Below are positions 1 to 10,066 of a stretch of 64,000 nucleotides of DNA, in pieces; position 1 is the stretch's first letter, and the number at the start of each line of letters is the position of its first letter. A program made the translations under genes and the position numbers. The notes under the pieces are model-generated. The model was not told the DNA's origin. It did not search any database and worked only from the letters and a program-made list of their open reading frames with translations. The DNA is taken from assembly GCF_052857255.1 (NCBI RefSeq), contig NC_135497.1:349510799-349574798 (forward strand). Reading direction: 5' to 3'. This DNA comes from Amblyomma americanum (taxonomy: Eukaryota; Arthropoda; Arachnida; Ixodida; Ixodidae).

Positions 1-695
1 ATGTCGGCCTATGGTTGAACTCGTCCATGGATTCCATCGACGAAGGGGCCGCGAGTTGCAGGGATGACTGCAAGACAACTCGTACAGGCGGGGTGCCGGG
101 GTCATACGATGAGCAGCAAGGTCACCGGACACCCGTCCTTGTCCCGCGGCAGGCAGCCAAAATTAGCGTGTCGGGAGGGTGTTGTTCGCGCCGACTCGCC
201 ATTGTTGAAAGGTAGGGGAGTTGCCCCCCCCCCCCCGCTCTCGCAGCCGCTGCAAACTGCTCGCTGGAGACTCCGCAGCTCGATGACTCTCAGCTGCAAG
301 TCAGCAGGCAGGAACCGATACAATAGACAGCAAGCCGGGACAGGTTCTCTTGAACTCTGAATATCGCTCCTAGGATCGCCAGCAGTTTGAATCAAAAACA
401 ATGGAGACCGCGCAAACTCACCATTTGGTAAAATGCCGAGCAATGCAAGTGCCAAACAATCCTATCCGGCACCGCCCAAACGCTCGGTTCATTTGAACGT
501 AGCTGGCTCTCTTCGGTCGAAGCACATTCGTGGTTCGCTTTCCGGCATGGTGGTGTTAAGCTCATTTGAACTGCGTTAGCGTCTCTGGTTCCGCGAAATG
601 ATAAATTTGCTTCGCAGCCCAAAAATACCAAGTTCGTTCTAACAAAGTCAGCTTTGTGTAGTTGAGCGAGACCTCTTGGCTCTAGCGAGGTTAAA
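1..695. other. Upstream flank, no gene recognised
   Basis: No coding region, repeat family or RNA gene is recognisable here. A run of 13 C lies at about 224-236. Short open frames exist on both strands, but none resembles a known protein and they overlap one another. It is probably the old insertion site of the LTR element that begins at 696. Confidence 0.4.
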
Positions 696-1072
696 TAATG
701 CCGCGAATATTTGCAGTGTTTTTTCGTTTTTCAAATCTGCCGCCACACCACTTTATCGCTTTGTTTGCGACGCAAGACGCGACTAGGTTTATCTCCATTG
801 ATCGCAGCCTGGCAGAGCTGATTCTACGTTGTTCCCGAATGTTCTAGTAACTTTGCGCTCTTTATCTCGAAAGTTCGCTATCAGCTTTAAATTCAGCACG
901 GCCGACAGCGGCGGGCATTCTGTTCGACGACCGCCGAGCACGCTTGTCGCTTCGCCGCCGCCGAGTGATTCAGTCCATTTTGGGTGCAAGTCAGCCCGAT
1001 AAACAATTTTCTTTTAGAATACCCTTTCGTCCGTCTTCATCGCTGCTTAGACTGCCGTCACCACTACGTGAC
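696..1072 (+). repeat. 5' LTR of element 1
   Basis: Starts TAATGCCGCGAATATT and ends CCACTACGTGAC. It aligns end to end without gaps with 5932-6308, with about 13 substitutions. The boundary is set by the point where the two copies stop matching (TTAAA before this copy, GAGGGGAG before the other). It should hold the promoter for the element. Confidence 0.92.
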
Positions 1073-1075
1073 ATC

Positions 1076-1091
1076 TGGTGGATGTGCTGGG
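1076..1091 (+). promoter_or_regulatory. Candidate primer binding site of element 1
   Basis: TGGTGGATGTGCTGGG begins three bases after the LTR end. It has the TGG start expected for pairing with a tRNA CCA end. I cannot name the tRNA from memory. Confidence 0.45.
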
Positions 1092-1280
1092 TAGACTTCC
1101 ATGTTCCGGACGCCCTCTTCAAGTCGAGAAGCCAGCCTTCAGCGATTCGCAGCCGAGGACGAGCCAGCAGCTCAGCGAGCCAGCTGACGCCTCCCGAGAG
1201 AGGAGCCGGAGTTCGGGAAACTGACGGACCGCACCAGACAGCGAAAAGACGCTGCTACGAGCACCGCAACCTCGCCGAAA

Positions 1281-2423
1281 ATGTCGACACCGATCATACT
1301 ACAGCAGCCGCCGGTGCCGCCAACTTTCAATGGATCCCTAGGCGAAGACCCTGAAGAATGGTTGGATCAATTTGAGCGCGTGGCGTCATTCAACAAGTGG
1401 GATAATGCGGCAAAATTGAGCACGTATACTTCTCAATGGATGGCTCCGCACGCACGTGGTACGAAAACTACGAGTCGTCCCTTACTACATGGGAGCTATT
1501 CAAGAGAGAAATATTGAAGGTATTCACCAGTGTCGTGAGGAAAGAAAGAGCCGAACGACTCCTCGAGTCCAGGATCCAGCTTCCGAATGAGCCCGTCAGC
1601 GGTTACGTCGAGGAGATGAAGCGCCTATTTCGCCGCGCCGACCCAGGGATGACCGAGGAAAAGAAAGTTCAGTTTTTATTGTGCGGCGTAAAAGAACAAC
1701 TCTTTGGCAGCCTCGTCCGCCAGCCGCCAACGTCACTCGAGGAATTCATGCAAGAAGCCTGCACGATTGAGAAGACCCTCGACGTCCGAGCTCGGCAGTA
1801 CAATCGCCCTTCCTCTGCCTGTGCAATTCCTTCGGACACGCAGGCCACCACCAGTGACAGCCTGCGGTTAAGTTATCCGCGAAATCGTTCGAGAGCAGCT
1901 ACGCCGATTACTGCCATCCTCCCCAAAGCCACAAGCAGCGACTCTGATGGTCGTGGTACGGGAAGAAGTGGAGCAGGCACTTGGCACCCCGACGGCCACA
2001 GAACCCCAGGCCATGACCTACGCCGCTGCAGTAAGGACTGCCCAGCCCCAACGACGACCCCCACTTCCTCCCCGAGATGAGCCACTTGTTCCACAACGCC
2101 GCCTCCCAGCCCCCGCCCGCCCAGCCTATGACCTACGCTCAAGCACCAGGAAATGCGACGCCTGGTGGACTTCCGACAACCGGCCGTTGTGCTTCCATTG
2201 CTGTGAGGCCGGCCATATTCTTCGTCACTGCCCGTACCGACGTATAGGTCTTCAAGGATTTTCCGTTAGCGCCCCACGACCACGCTTCGGACAACGTCCG
2301 CAGGAAATCGACGAGTACCTGCGTCGAGAAAAGTACACGCCGAACCGCTTTTCGCGCTCACCATCGCCGTCAACCTCGCGCTTTGCGTCGCCACGCCGCA
2401 GCTACGCAGCCGCGGTACGATGA
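1281..2423 (+). pseudogene. gag: Gag polyprotein of element 1 (frameshifted)
   Basis: The chosen ATG at 1281 opens a Gag N-terminus of the form MSTPIILQQPPVPPTFNGS followed by a DPEEWLDQFERVA helix, typical of this gypsy lineage. Near 1430 the capsid-like frame shifts into the one holding TWYENYESSLTTWELFKRE and LLESRIQLPNEPVSGYVEEM. Near 1940 it shifts again into the frame that ends with the nucleocapsid. A CX2CX4HX4C zinc knuckle (CFHCCEAGHILRHC) lies at about 2190-2232. Gag forms the retrotransposon particle and packages RNA. At least two frameshifts mean this copy makes no full Gag. Confidence 0.85.
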
Positions 2424-2471
2424 AGGTCTTCCAACTCCCGTAGGGCAAACTAAAGGCAGCAACCTCTTGAG

Positions 2472-3470
2472 GTGAGGTTGCTCACGAGCGCAACGCCGAA
2501 GATCCTCCACCGACCACGCCCCATGAAGACGCTGCACCCGCGACGCCGCATGAAGAACCGGCACTCGCTGCACCCGATGCCGCACAAAATGACAACCCCG
2601 ACCACGACGCAAGCTGCCTTCAAAACGACGACGCCACACAGAAAAGCTTCGCCCACACGCAACACCCGCGACTCGCATACGCGACGAAGCCGTGACTCGA
2701 CACCGAGAGCGACATGCAATGCTAGAGCCAGAACCTCCGACTTAGAAGTGACAATCGACGGCCGGAAGGTTAGCGCTATAGTCGACACAGGAGCCGATTA
2801 CTCGATGAAGAATCAAACATTCGCTGCGCATCTGAGAAAAGTCACAACGGCTTGGGACGGCCCACAAATTCGCACCGCAGGGGGCCACCTCATTACGCCA
2901 TCAGGACGATGCACAGCGCGAGTGGCTGTCAAAGGACATACCTATTCTGCGACCTCTGTTGTGCTACCGCAATGCTCCCGCGAAGTGATCTTGGGTATGG
3001 ATTTCCTTAATGAGCATCAGGCGATCATCGACCTGCGATCCAAGCTGATCACGATTTCGATGTACGAAGCCATCGCTTCGATGAAAACTCGAGAAAATCA
3101 CATTGCCCTGAGTGTCCTGGAGGAAGAAGTTAGCGTCCCACCACGATCAAGCGTTATCGTGACCGTAGGCGCCACGAAAGCCATTAACGCTGAAACCATA
3201 ATCGAGGGCAACAAGCAGTTGCTCCTAGACCGAGGAATCAGCATCGCAAGAGGCATCGCAGATTTCCGCAATGGCCAGGCTGAAGTACTGCTAACTTCAG
3301 CGAATACCGGCACATTAACAGAGGAACGACGATTGCTTTCTTCGACGAAATATCTGACGTACGAGACTCCTTCGCTCTCTCCGACCCCTCCGCAGAAGAT
3401 TCGCCTGACCAAGAGAATTCGCCCACTTTCGACATCAATCCAGCTCTGCACCGGAACCGACAAGACCTGA
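2472..3470 (+). pseudogene. pol: Pol N-terminal part of element 1: retropepsin
   Basis: A 332-codon open frame. Its first ~85 residues are a Pro/Arg/Thr-rich linker. The aspartic protease domain follows, with LEVTIDGRKVSAIVDTGADYS (catalytic DTGAD at 2784-2798) and the second conserved block REVILGMDFLNEHQAIID near 2980-3030. It cleaves the Gag-Pol precursor. The catalytic site looks intact, but the frame closes before the RT, which continues in other frames. The remaining ~130 residues are the usual variable region before RT. Confidence 0.88.
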
Positions 3471-3498
3471 TTTGCAATCTGCTTCTAAGCTACAGTGA

Positions 3499-4154
3499 GT
3501 GTTATTCGAAATCGCCGAAGGTGCGACAGACGCCAATTTCCAAGCATCGCATTATAACGGATCAACACGTCCGACCTCTCCGTCAAAGCCCCTACCGTAT
3601 GTCACCACGAGAACGACAAGCCATCCGGGACCAAGTCGAAGAAATGCTTCGCGACGACGTCATCCAGCCTTCAAACAGCCCATGGGCGGCACCGGTTGTT
3701 CTAGTGAGAAAGAAAGACGGCGCACTTCTATTCTGCGTGGATTACCGCCGCTTGAACAACATAACAAAGAAGGACGTCTACCCCCTCCCCCCATCGGCGA
3801 CACACTGGACCGCCTCTGCATTGCCAAATATTTCTCGTCGATGGACCTCAAGAGCGGCTACTGGCAAATTGAGGTCGACGAAAGAGATTGCGAGAAGACA
3901 GCATTCATCACTCCGGATGGGCTGTTTGAGTTCAGGTGATGCCATTTGGTCTCTGTTCCGCTCCAGCGACGTTTCAGCGAGTAATGGATACAGTGCTGGC
4001 AGGCCTGAAGTGGCAAATTTGTCTGCTATATTTAGATGACGTCGTTGTCTTCGCCTCGAACTTTGAAGAGCACCTCAAAAGACTTCGAACAATACTAGAT
4101 GCAATCAAGTCGTCTGAACTAACCTTGAAAGCAGAGAAATGCCACTTTGCCTAA
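3499..4154 (+). pseudogene. pol: Reverse transcriptase domain of element 1
   Basis: RT motifs are spread over three frames. [15 protein letters not shown] and FCVDYRRLN are read from the frame at 3521. [17 protein letters not shown], with the first catalytic Asp, is read from the frame at 3499. [17 protein letters not shown] and [11 protein letters not shown] (YLDD, second and third catalytic Asp) come from the frame beginning at 3936. The catalytic aspartates survive, but at least two frameshifts separate them. A TAA at about 4152 ends the thumb region, and the following sequence ([19 protein letters not shown] in another reading) runs into the deletion before RNase H. Confidence 0.9.
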
Positions 4155-4224
4155 GAAGAGCTGCTGTTTCTAGGCCACTTAGTTAGCAAGGAAGGAGTAC
4201 GCCCTGACCCGCAGAAAACAGCTG

Positions 4225-4500
4225 CTATTGAACGCTAGCCGTTCTCTTTCCAAGGCCGAGGCTGAGTATTCGACAACTGAGAAGGAGTACCTTGCCATCA
4301 TCTGGGCTACGTCGAAATTCCGCCCCTACCTCTATGGACGGCCGTTCAAGGTGGTCAGAGACCACCACGCGCTCTGCTGGCTTGCAATCTGAAGGACCCC
4401 TTTGGCCCACTCGCTCAATGGAGTCTGCGTCTCCAGGAGTTTGACGTCACCGTCGTTTACAAGTCCGGACGCGAGCACTCTGACGCCGATTGCCTCTCAC
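4225..4500 (+). pseudogene. pol: RNase H remnant of element 1
   Basis: The frame reads [22 protein letters not shown], then [22 protein letters not shown], the second half of a Ty3-type RNase H. The tether and first half of RNase H, including the expected TDAS motif, are missing between about 4210 and 4240, so an internal deletion has joined the RT thumb to mid-RNase H. In the remaining part the TDHHALC aspartate has become Arg (VVRDHH). It continues to a QEFDVTVVYKSGREHSDADC segment at about 4436-4495. Confidence 0.82.
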
Positions 4501-4559
4501 GAGCCCCTGTAGATGCACCGCCGCCGGACGACGACGAGGACGCCTTCCTGGGACCCATA

Positions 4560-5816
4560 AGCCCCAGCTCTTTTGCTAAGCAGCAACGCTCGGACCCCGA
4601 CCTAAAAGGCTTCATCGAGTACCTGGAAGGCAAGGTTTCTTCACCCCCCACTTCATTCAAGCGAGGGCTGTCTTTCTTCCGTGTGCAGAATGAGGTCCTT
4701 GTGAAGAACTTTACACCGAACAAAACAGTCTATCTCCTTGTTGTACCTACTTGTCTCCGCGAAGAAGTTCTACAGGCTTCACACGACGAGCCGACACCTG
4801 GACATCTCGGGTTTACTCGCACCCTCCGCCGCATTCAAGACAAGTATTACTGGCCCCGATTGTCTGCCGATGTCGCACATTATGTGAAAACCTGCCGAGA
4901 TTGTCAGCGACGAAAGACTCCTCCCACACGACCAGCAGGATTTCTGAACCCCATTGAACCTCCCTCAAGGCCCTTTCAGCAGATTGGCATGAACTTGCTT
5001 GGCCCTTTTCCAACGTCAACATCTGGAAATAAGTGGATCATCATAGCGACCGACTACCTGACCCGCTACGCCGAGGCGAAAGCCCTGCCGAACGGAACAG
5101 CAGCAGAAGTCGTCAAATTTTTCGTGCAATGCATTCTTCGTCGACACGGCGCCCCCGATGTGCTCATCACGGACAGAAGAACAGCATTCACGGCGGAACT
5201 AACGCAAGCCATCCTGCGCTACAGCCAAACCAGCCATCGGAGGACAACTGCATACCATCCGCAGACCAACGGACTGACCGAGAGCCTGAACAAAACCATC
5301 GCTGATACGCTCACTATGTATGTCGATGGCGAACAGAAAACCTGAGATGTCATCCTGCCTTACGTCGTCTTCGCCTACAACACCGCAGTGCTGGAGACCA
5401 TCCAGATGACGCCTTTTAGGCTCGTCCATGGCAGGGAGGCCACGACCACGCTAGACGCCATGCTGCCCAACGTTACAGAAGAAAAGAACGTCGACGTTGC
5501 TGCCTACCTTCAACGCGCAGAAGCTCGAAGGCTTGCCCGATTACGGATCAAAGATCAGCAGCGGTCCGACACCAGTCGCTACAACCTACGAAGACGCAAC
5601 GCGGAATACAAGCCAGGAGACCAAGTCTGGGTGAAGACGCCCATTCATCGCCGGGGATTGAGTGAAATTCCTTTGCGCCGCTACTTCGGCCCCTACAAGG
5701 TTCTTCGTCGGCTGGGTGAACTGTATTATGAAGACATCCCTGACGCAATGACTGCATCCCAGCGACGCCGCGTACGACCAGAAGCTGTCCATGTAGTCCG
5801 TCTGAAGCCGTATTAA
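4560..5816 (+). pseudogene. pol: Integrase of element 1
   Basis: The HHCC zinc-binding module is seen as HDEPTPGHLG and CRDCQRRK (about 4780-4910). The DDE core follows: PFQQIGMNLLGPFPTS, LITDRRTAFTAEL and TNGLTESLNKTI. The first catalytic Asp, expected in the GM-D-LLGPF motif, is Asn here. A TGA at 5343-5345 replaces the usual Trp codon, after which the frame continues as VILPYVVFAYNTA. The C-terminus carries a GPY/F module (RYFGPYKVLRRLGELYYEDI) and ends in VVRLKPY. Integrase would insert the cDNA into the genome. With a changed catalytic residue and a nonsense codon this copy is dead. Confidence 0.92.
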
Positions 5817-5920
5817 GCGCGCTAAAGGCCGCTGCATTTCCATCCTCTGTTTTCGCAAGATCCGTTTTTTTTCCTTACTAGTCGCAATATTTGTTTTAAA
5901 GCATCGGGTAGATGCTTCTT

Positions 5921-5931
5921 TGAGAGGGGAG
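5921..5931 (+). promoter_or_regulatory. Polypurine tract of element 1
   Basis: TGAGAGGGGAG lies directly before the 3' LTR, where plus-strand DNA synthesis is primed. Confidence 0.75.
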
Positions 5932-6308
5932 TAATGCCGCGAATATTTGAAGTGTTTTTTCGTTTATCAAATCTGCCGCCACACCACTTTATCGCATTGT
6001 TTTCGACGCAAGACGCGACTAGATTTATCTCGATTGATCGCAGCCAGGCAGAGCTGATTCTACGTTGTTCCGGAATGTTCTAGTAACTTTGCACTCTTTA
6101 TCTCGAAAGTTCGCTATCAGCTTTAAATTGAGCACGGCCGACAGCGGCGGGCATTCTGTTCGACGACCGCCGAGCACGCTTGTCGCTTCGCCGCCGCCGA
6201 GTGATTCAGTCCATTTTGGGTGCAAGTCAGCGCGATAAACAATTTTCTTTTAGAAGACCCTTTCGTCCGTCTTCATCGCTGCTTAGGCTGCCGTCACCAC
6301 TACGTGAC
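5932..6308 (+). repeat. 3' LTR of element 1
   Basis: A 377-bp copy of 696-1072 in the same orientation. The match stops at CTACGTGAC, after which CGTATAAAAC begins the flank. Confidence 0.92.
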
Positions 6309-6663
6309 CGTATAAAACAAGAACACCCGTTGGCGCGTGCTAGTGCTACGGTACGTTTATGTCCTCCCAAAAGCGATAGGCAGCTCCCGAAGAGCCTTAG
6401 GCCTTCTCGCTCTTACACTTCCGGTTGCCACAAAGTGTCAAGGACAACAGCTAGAACACAACGCCACGAGGAGATACGTTTCTTCCAAGGTGACCCTAAC
6501 GCGAACGGCGCCTACCGCTTCTCGCGGTGTCGCGGCGCGCCGGTGCTTTTCCTGTAACCACGACTGCAATCCAAAACAGCTGATTACGGCACGCGGCTCC
6601 CAGAGCGAAAGAGACAGAACAGATAATATTAACAACTATGTACAAGGAAAATCGGGCCCCCCT
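6309..6663. other. Flank between two LTR elements, nothing recognised
   Basis: No protein-like frame or known repeat is recognisable. It ends in a short GGGCCCCCCT stretch directly before the LTR at 6664. Confidence 0.35.
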
Positions 6664-7487
6664 TGTTGGGATTCAGGTAGCGTGACTGGGCCGGAGAAGA
6701 GACAAGGACGATCGGAGGAAGAAAACTTGGAAAAGTTTTTACAAGGACTTTTTACATTATGTACAAGTACGGGCAACTGAGAGCACTTCTCAGTAAAGAG
6801 AGCTTCTTAGGAGTCGTGAGTCTCTTATACCTCTCAAGAAGGGGGCTCTTTTTAGGCATCAAACCAGCAGCTCCTTAAATACTCTTCGTATTCCCCATAT
6901 CCCTATCTGGGGAATACAGTTCGAAGAATGATGTCCAATCACACGATGGCACTGATGGTACCGCCCACGGCAGGGCGGTCCTGATGTTTCTTCAAAGCTC
7001 GGTCGAGGGAAAGGGAACAGGACCCGGTCACGTTGTCGTCCCCGCGGCTTCCAGGTGGCCGCGCACTTGAGTCCGGACGGCACCTGCATGACAAAGGAAT
7101 GCAGGCTGTCTCCCAGCGGGTGTCGACAGAGCTTGTACTGGTGACCGGAACGCGGAAGCTCTGTCGAAGGTGCGGCACTCGGGCAATTGTTCATATCCAG
7201 CGTGACTGAAGGGGACCACACTGATACCACACTTCGTCGTGGCGAGGACTGGAACGAATACGTATATGGTCGTCACAGGCATTCCTGTTGAACACGTGGG
7301 GACGCTATCGTCGCTGCTTCCGGCATTCCTGTTCGAACACGTGGGGACGCTATTGTCGTTCCCTCTCGCAGTCCTGCAGTCACGTCTCCCCCAGAGGGCT
7401 CACCCACCATCGCGGTGGTCTTCAGGGAATGCTCCCCATGCCCAACTTCACCGAATTCCACAGCAGGAAGGAAGCTCGGGCACAACA
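6664..7487 (-). repeat. 3' LTR of element 2 (low-coordinate copy)
   Basis: It begins TGTTGGGATTCAGGTAGC on the plus strand and ends GGGCACAACA, matching 11581-12260 over most of its length. It carries about 148 bp (6683-6830) absent from the other copy. Because LTRs are identical at insertion, one copy has since lost or gained that segment; a deletion in the 5' LTR is simplest. Confidence 0.85.
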
Positions 7488-7501
7488 GCGCCCCCGGCGC
7501 C
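7488..7501 (-). promoter_or_regulatory. Candidate polypurine tract of element 2
   Basis: Read on the minus strand, GGCGCCGGGGGCGC lies immediately before the 3' LTR. It is G-rich but not pure purine. Confidence 0.4.
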
Positions 7502-7895
7502 AGATATTCCGCCCGGAAGAGGAACTGCTCGCACGTAGCTCGTCTGACTGGGCGTGCCAGGAACCAGATGCTCTTTGGGAGTCCTCTGATGACCTACAGT
7601 GCCGAAGCTCGGCATCGCTTCCCCTCGTCAGAAGGCCGTTTTGGGAAATTCTCTGCAATGCTAGTCAAAAGGGATCAAAGACGACAAAAGCACGTGCCCT
7701 CAGAACCCACTCATCCGCCAGACCAAAACTGAGGGCCAAAACTGCACTTAGCAAAAAAACTACAACTAAAACTTGAAGAGATCAAATGTTTTGCCTGAAT
7801 GAACACATGGTGTCCCCCGACGAATAGTATTGACAGGGAACCTGTCCAAGGCGTGTGCTCCCGCCTGAGGCGCACTTGGATAGGAAAAAAATTCG
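7502..7895 (-). other. 3' region of element 2, coding sequence lost
   Basis: This lies where RT, RNase H and the 3' untranslated region should be. No RT or RNase H motif is visible in any frame, which implies a deletion of more than a kilobase. Confidence 0.5.
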
Positions 7896-8390
7896 CTAAA
7901 TGAAATCAGGTTGGTGCTTAGAGGGCACGCGATACGGGAATAGGTGACTTTGCTTGGCTGACGTGGCGTTCAATTTTGCCCGCCCCAATACCTCAGAGTC
8001 AAGGAACGTTACACCACTCACTCTTACTTTTCCTGGCTTGTTTAAAAACACAGCCTCAAAGTCGCGGACGACGTTTTTCATGTCTCCTCGTTGACTTTCC
8101 GTCAAACGTGGCTCTCTGTCTTTTGAATTTAGCAGCTCATTCGCTTCTTGCTCGTGCTCATGTGGGACATAAGGTATGCCTGAGATCTCTTCCTCTGGAA
8201 TGTTCAGCGTCATGTTAACCATGGCCTGATGCTGCACATAAGGCTTAATGAAATTACTGTGGATTATCCGATTGTGTTTGTTCTTAAAGTTAACATCATT
8301 GTTGGTGTCCGAAAGCTTGGCCACCCCCTTAGCTGACCCGTCCCATTGCACCTCAAGCTTGTTCCTTTTTGACAGACGCAGCAACATCAC
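7896..8390 (-). pseudogene. pol: Integrase C-terminus and start of reverse transcriptase, element 2
   Basis: The frame continues the integrase after a single TAG at 8388-8390 (QPGD, stop, VMLLRLSKRNKL). It reads LEVQWDGSAKGVAKLSDTN, the end of the integrase C-terminal domain, and then NRIIHSNFIKPYV. After a linker come LTESQRGDMKNVVRDFEAVF, NKPGKVRVSG and FPYRVPSKH, the characteristic segment just upstream of the RT fingers in Ty3/gypsy elements. Coding ends there. RT following integrase in one reading direction shows the unusual domain order. The function would be cDNA synthesis, but the catalytic part is gone. Confidence 0.8.
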
Positions 8391-9690
8391 CTAGTCACCA
8401 GGTTGAAAGGTGGGCGTGCGTGCCGATTTGTCGTAGTACACTTTATACAGTGACTGCGCTGCTCTGAGATTTTCTTCCACGAGGGCTCTGGTTTTCGCAA
8501 ATCTTTCCAGTAGTTTTAGGACGTATTCCACTACACAGGGATCCTCTCCGTAACCCTCCCATGACTCCCTTAGCATGCGCAATGGGGTCTTCAAGTCACG
8601 CCCGTAGACTAGTGCAGCGGGGCTAAATCCTGTGCTTTCGTGGGAGACGGATCTCATCGCAAATAGTGCTGCTGGAATGCAGCCTTCCCAATCTCCCTTA
8701 TGCTCAAAACAGAGAGACCTAAGTATCCGCTTTAGCACTGAGTGCATACGCTCGACTGGACTTGACTGAGGGTGGTGAATGGAACTGAGGATTATTTTAA
8801 TCCCACACCGTTCAAAGAACGTTGTTGTCAAGCAGCTTGTGAACACGCTCCCGTTATCGCTTTGTATCTCTTCAGGGAATCCCATGCGAGAGAAAATTGA
8901 CAAATGGGCGCCTACAACACATGCGGAGCTTGGCTCCTTCAAGGGAAAGGCCTCGGGAAATTTGGTTGCCACGCATAGTGAGGTAAGAATGTAGCGACAG
9001 CCAGAGTTGGACGCTGGCAGTGGGTCGACAGTATCTATTACAAGACGCCGAAAGGGCTCTGTAATTATAGGAACTAGTGTCATGGGTACTTTTCATTTAT
9101 CCGTCGACTTGGCGACCCGCTGGCAGGTGTCGCAAGATTTAACAAGCTGTTCCACATCTTTCCAGCAGCGAGGTAAGTAATATTCGAGGGCTAATCTAGC
9201 TTTTGTTTCTTTATGCTCAGGTGGCCCGCCCATGCATTTCCGTGTGCGAGCTCTAGAAGCTCCCGCCGGTACTTCTCAGGCACTAGGAGTTTCTCATATG
9301 CGCGTCCCTTTGAGTCGCAGTATTTCCGGTACTGAATGCGGGATTTCTCATGAAAGCTGATGTTCTTTCTGGCGACTCTCTCGCTCACCTTATTGCTTAG
9401 AGCTCTTAACGATGGGTCGTTTTTCTGCTCTGCAATAAGTGCTTTCCTATCAACCTTAGTCAACTCCTCCCTACAAGTCGGAGCAGGTATTAATGTCGAA
9501 CTCTTCGCGTTGGTTCCTGTTGCCCCATTCTGTATGGAATCGGCAGTTCCTTGGATTCCATGAGCTACCACTTGTTCGGAAACACCTTCACGGTCATGCT
9601 CATGCGGTTTAGAAGGATCAGTTTTTCTGCAAGGATCCCCCGACTGGTCGGGAGAGTGGTTCGGTGCTTGCTCATTTATCGGAGCGCAGT
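8391..9690 (-). pseudogene. pol: Integrase of element 2
   Basis: The zinc-binding module is read as ELAHGNAWAGHLSIKK (about 9195-9250) and CDTCQRVAKS (about 9120-9145), with a TGA at about 9104 and a frame change near 9190. The catalytic core is in a 230-codon open frame: FRRLVIDTVDPLP, then IQSDNGSVFTS, then SSPVERMHSVLKRIL, so all three acidic residues (D, D, E) are present. The core then runs through LFAMRSVSHESTGFSPAALV and VYYDKSARTPTFQPGD to the TAG at 8390. The core is the best-preserved part of this element, though stops on both sides prevent a full product. Confidence 0.9.
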
Positions 9691-9774
9691 CAAGTTTCTT
9701 TGCGCGCTTTTGCGCTCGAGAAGGTGTTAGCGTCATGCAAGCCAAGCCAGAGGTGAAAGAGAAACTTTTCTCTT

Positions 9775-10050
9775 TCAGCAGCTGCTCGGCTTTGTTCGAA
9801 AACAGGTAGGACAAGTGTGTCGGCAGTTTGCGCTAACTGCCGCTTCTGTGTCTAGCCTGCCAAAAGTCCCCTCTAGGGTCACCTTCGCTATAGGCAAGCA
9901 TGCACTCTGTTCTTCGGCGACCTGCTTAATCCAGGCGCATTCGCCGGTGTAGTCCATGGAGGAAACACAGGACGGGTTAGCAACATCCGTGGTAGCCGCT
10001 GAATTCCGCAGTGCCCTGAATTTCTTGCCATTTAAAACCACGTCTCGCAT
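9775..10050 (-). pseudogene. pol: Protease of element 2
   Basis: A short frame reads VVLNGKKFRALRNSAATTDV, which aligns with the retropepsin active-site strand. The expected D-S/T-G-A motif appears as N-S-A-A: catalytic Asp is replaced by Asn and Gly by Ala. It sits between Gag and integrase, as expected, and the frame shifts near 9800 into the one holding THLSYLFSNKAEQ. It cannot be an active protease. Confidence 0.65.
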
Positions 10051-10066
10051 GTATGGCTAGAGAAAT

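Larger units (their letters stand above)
696..6308 (+). mobile_element. Ty3/gypsy LTR retrotransposon, full length but decayed (element 1)
   Basis: Two direct LTRs of equal length (377 bp) enclose, in order, Gag with a zinc knuckle, retropepsin, reverse transcriptase, an RNase H remnant and integrase with a GPY/F module. This is the standard Ty3/gypsy order. By eye the LTRs differ at about 13 positions (roughly 3 percent), so the insertion is old but not ancient. Reading frames are broken by several frameshifts, a nonsense codon and a deletion between RT and RNase H, and the first integrase catalytic residue is changed. The copy cannot be autonomous. No convincing target-site duplication is visible beside the LTRs. 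A polypurine tract precedes the 3' LTR. Confidence 0.93.

Noticed and set aside
6309..6663. Possible solo LTR between elements 1 and 2
   Set aside because: No matching copy, primer site or polypurine tract could be found.
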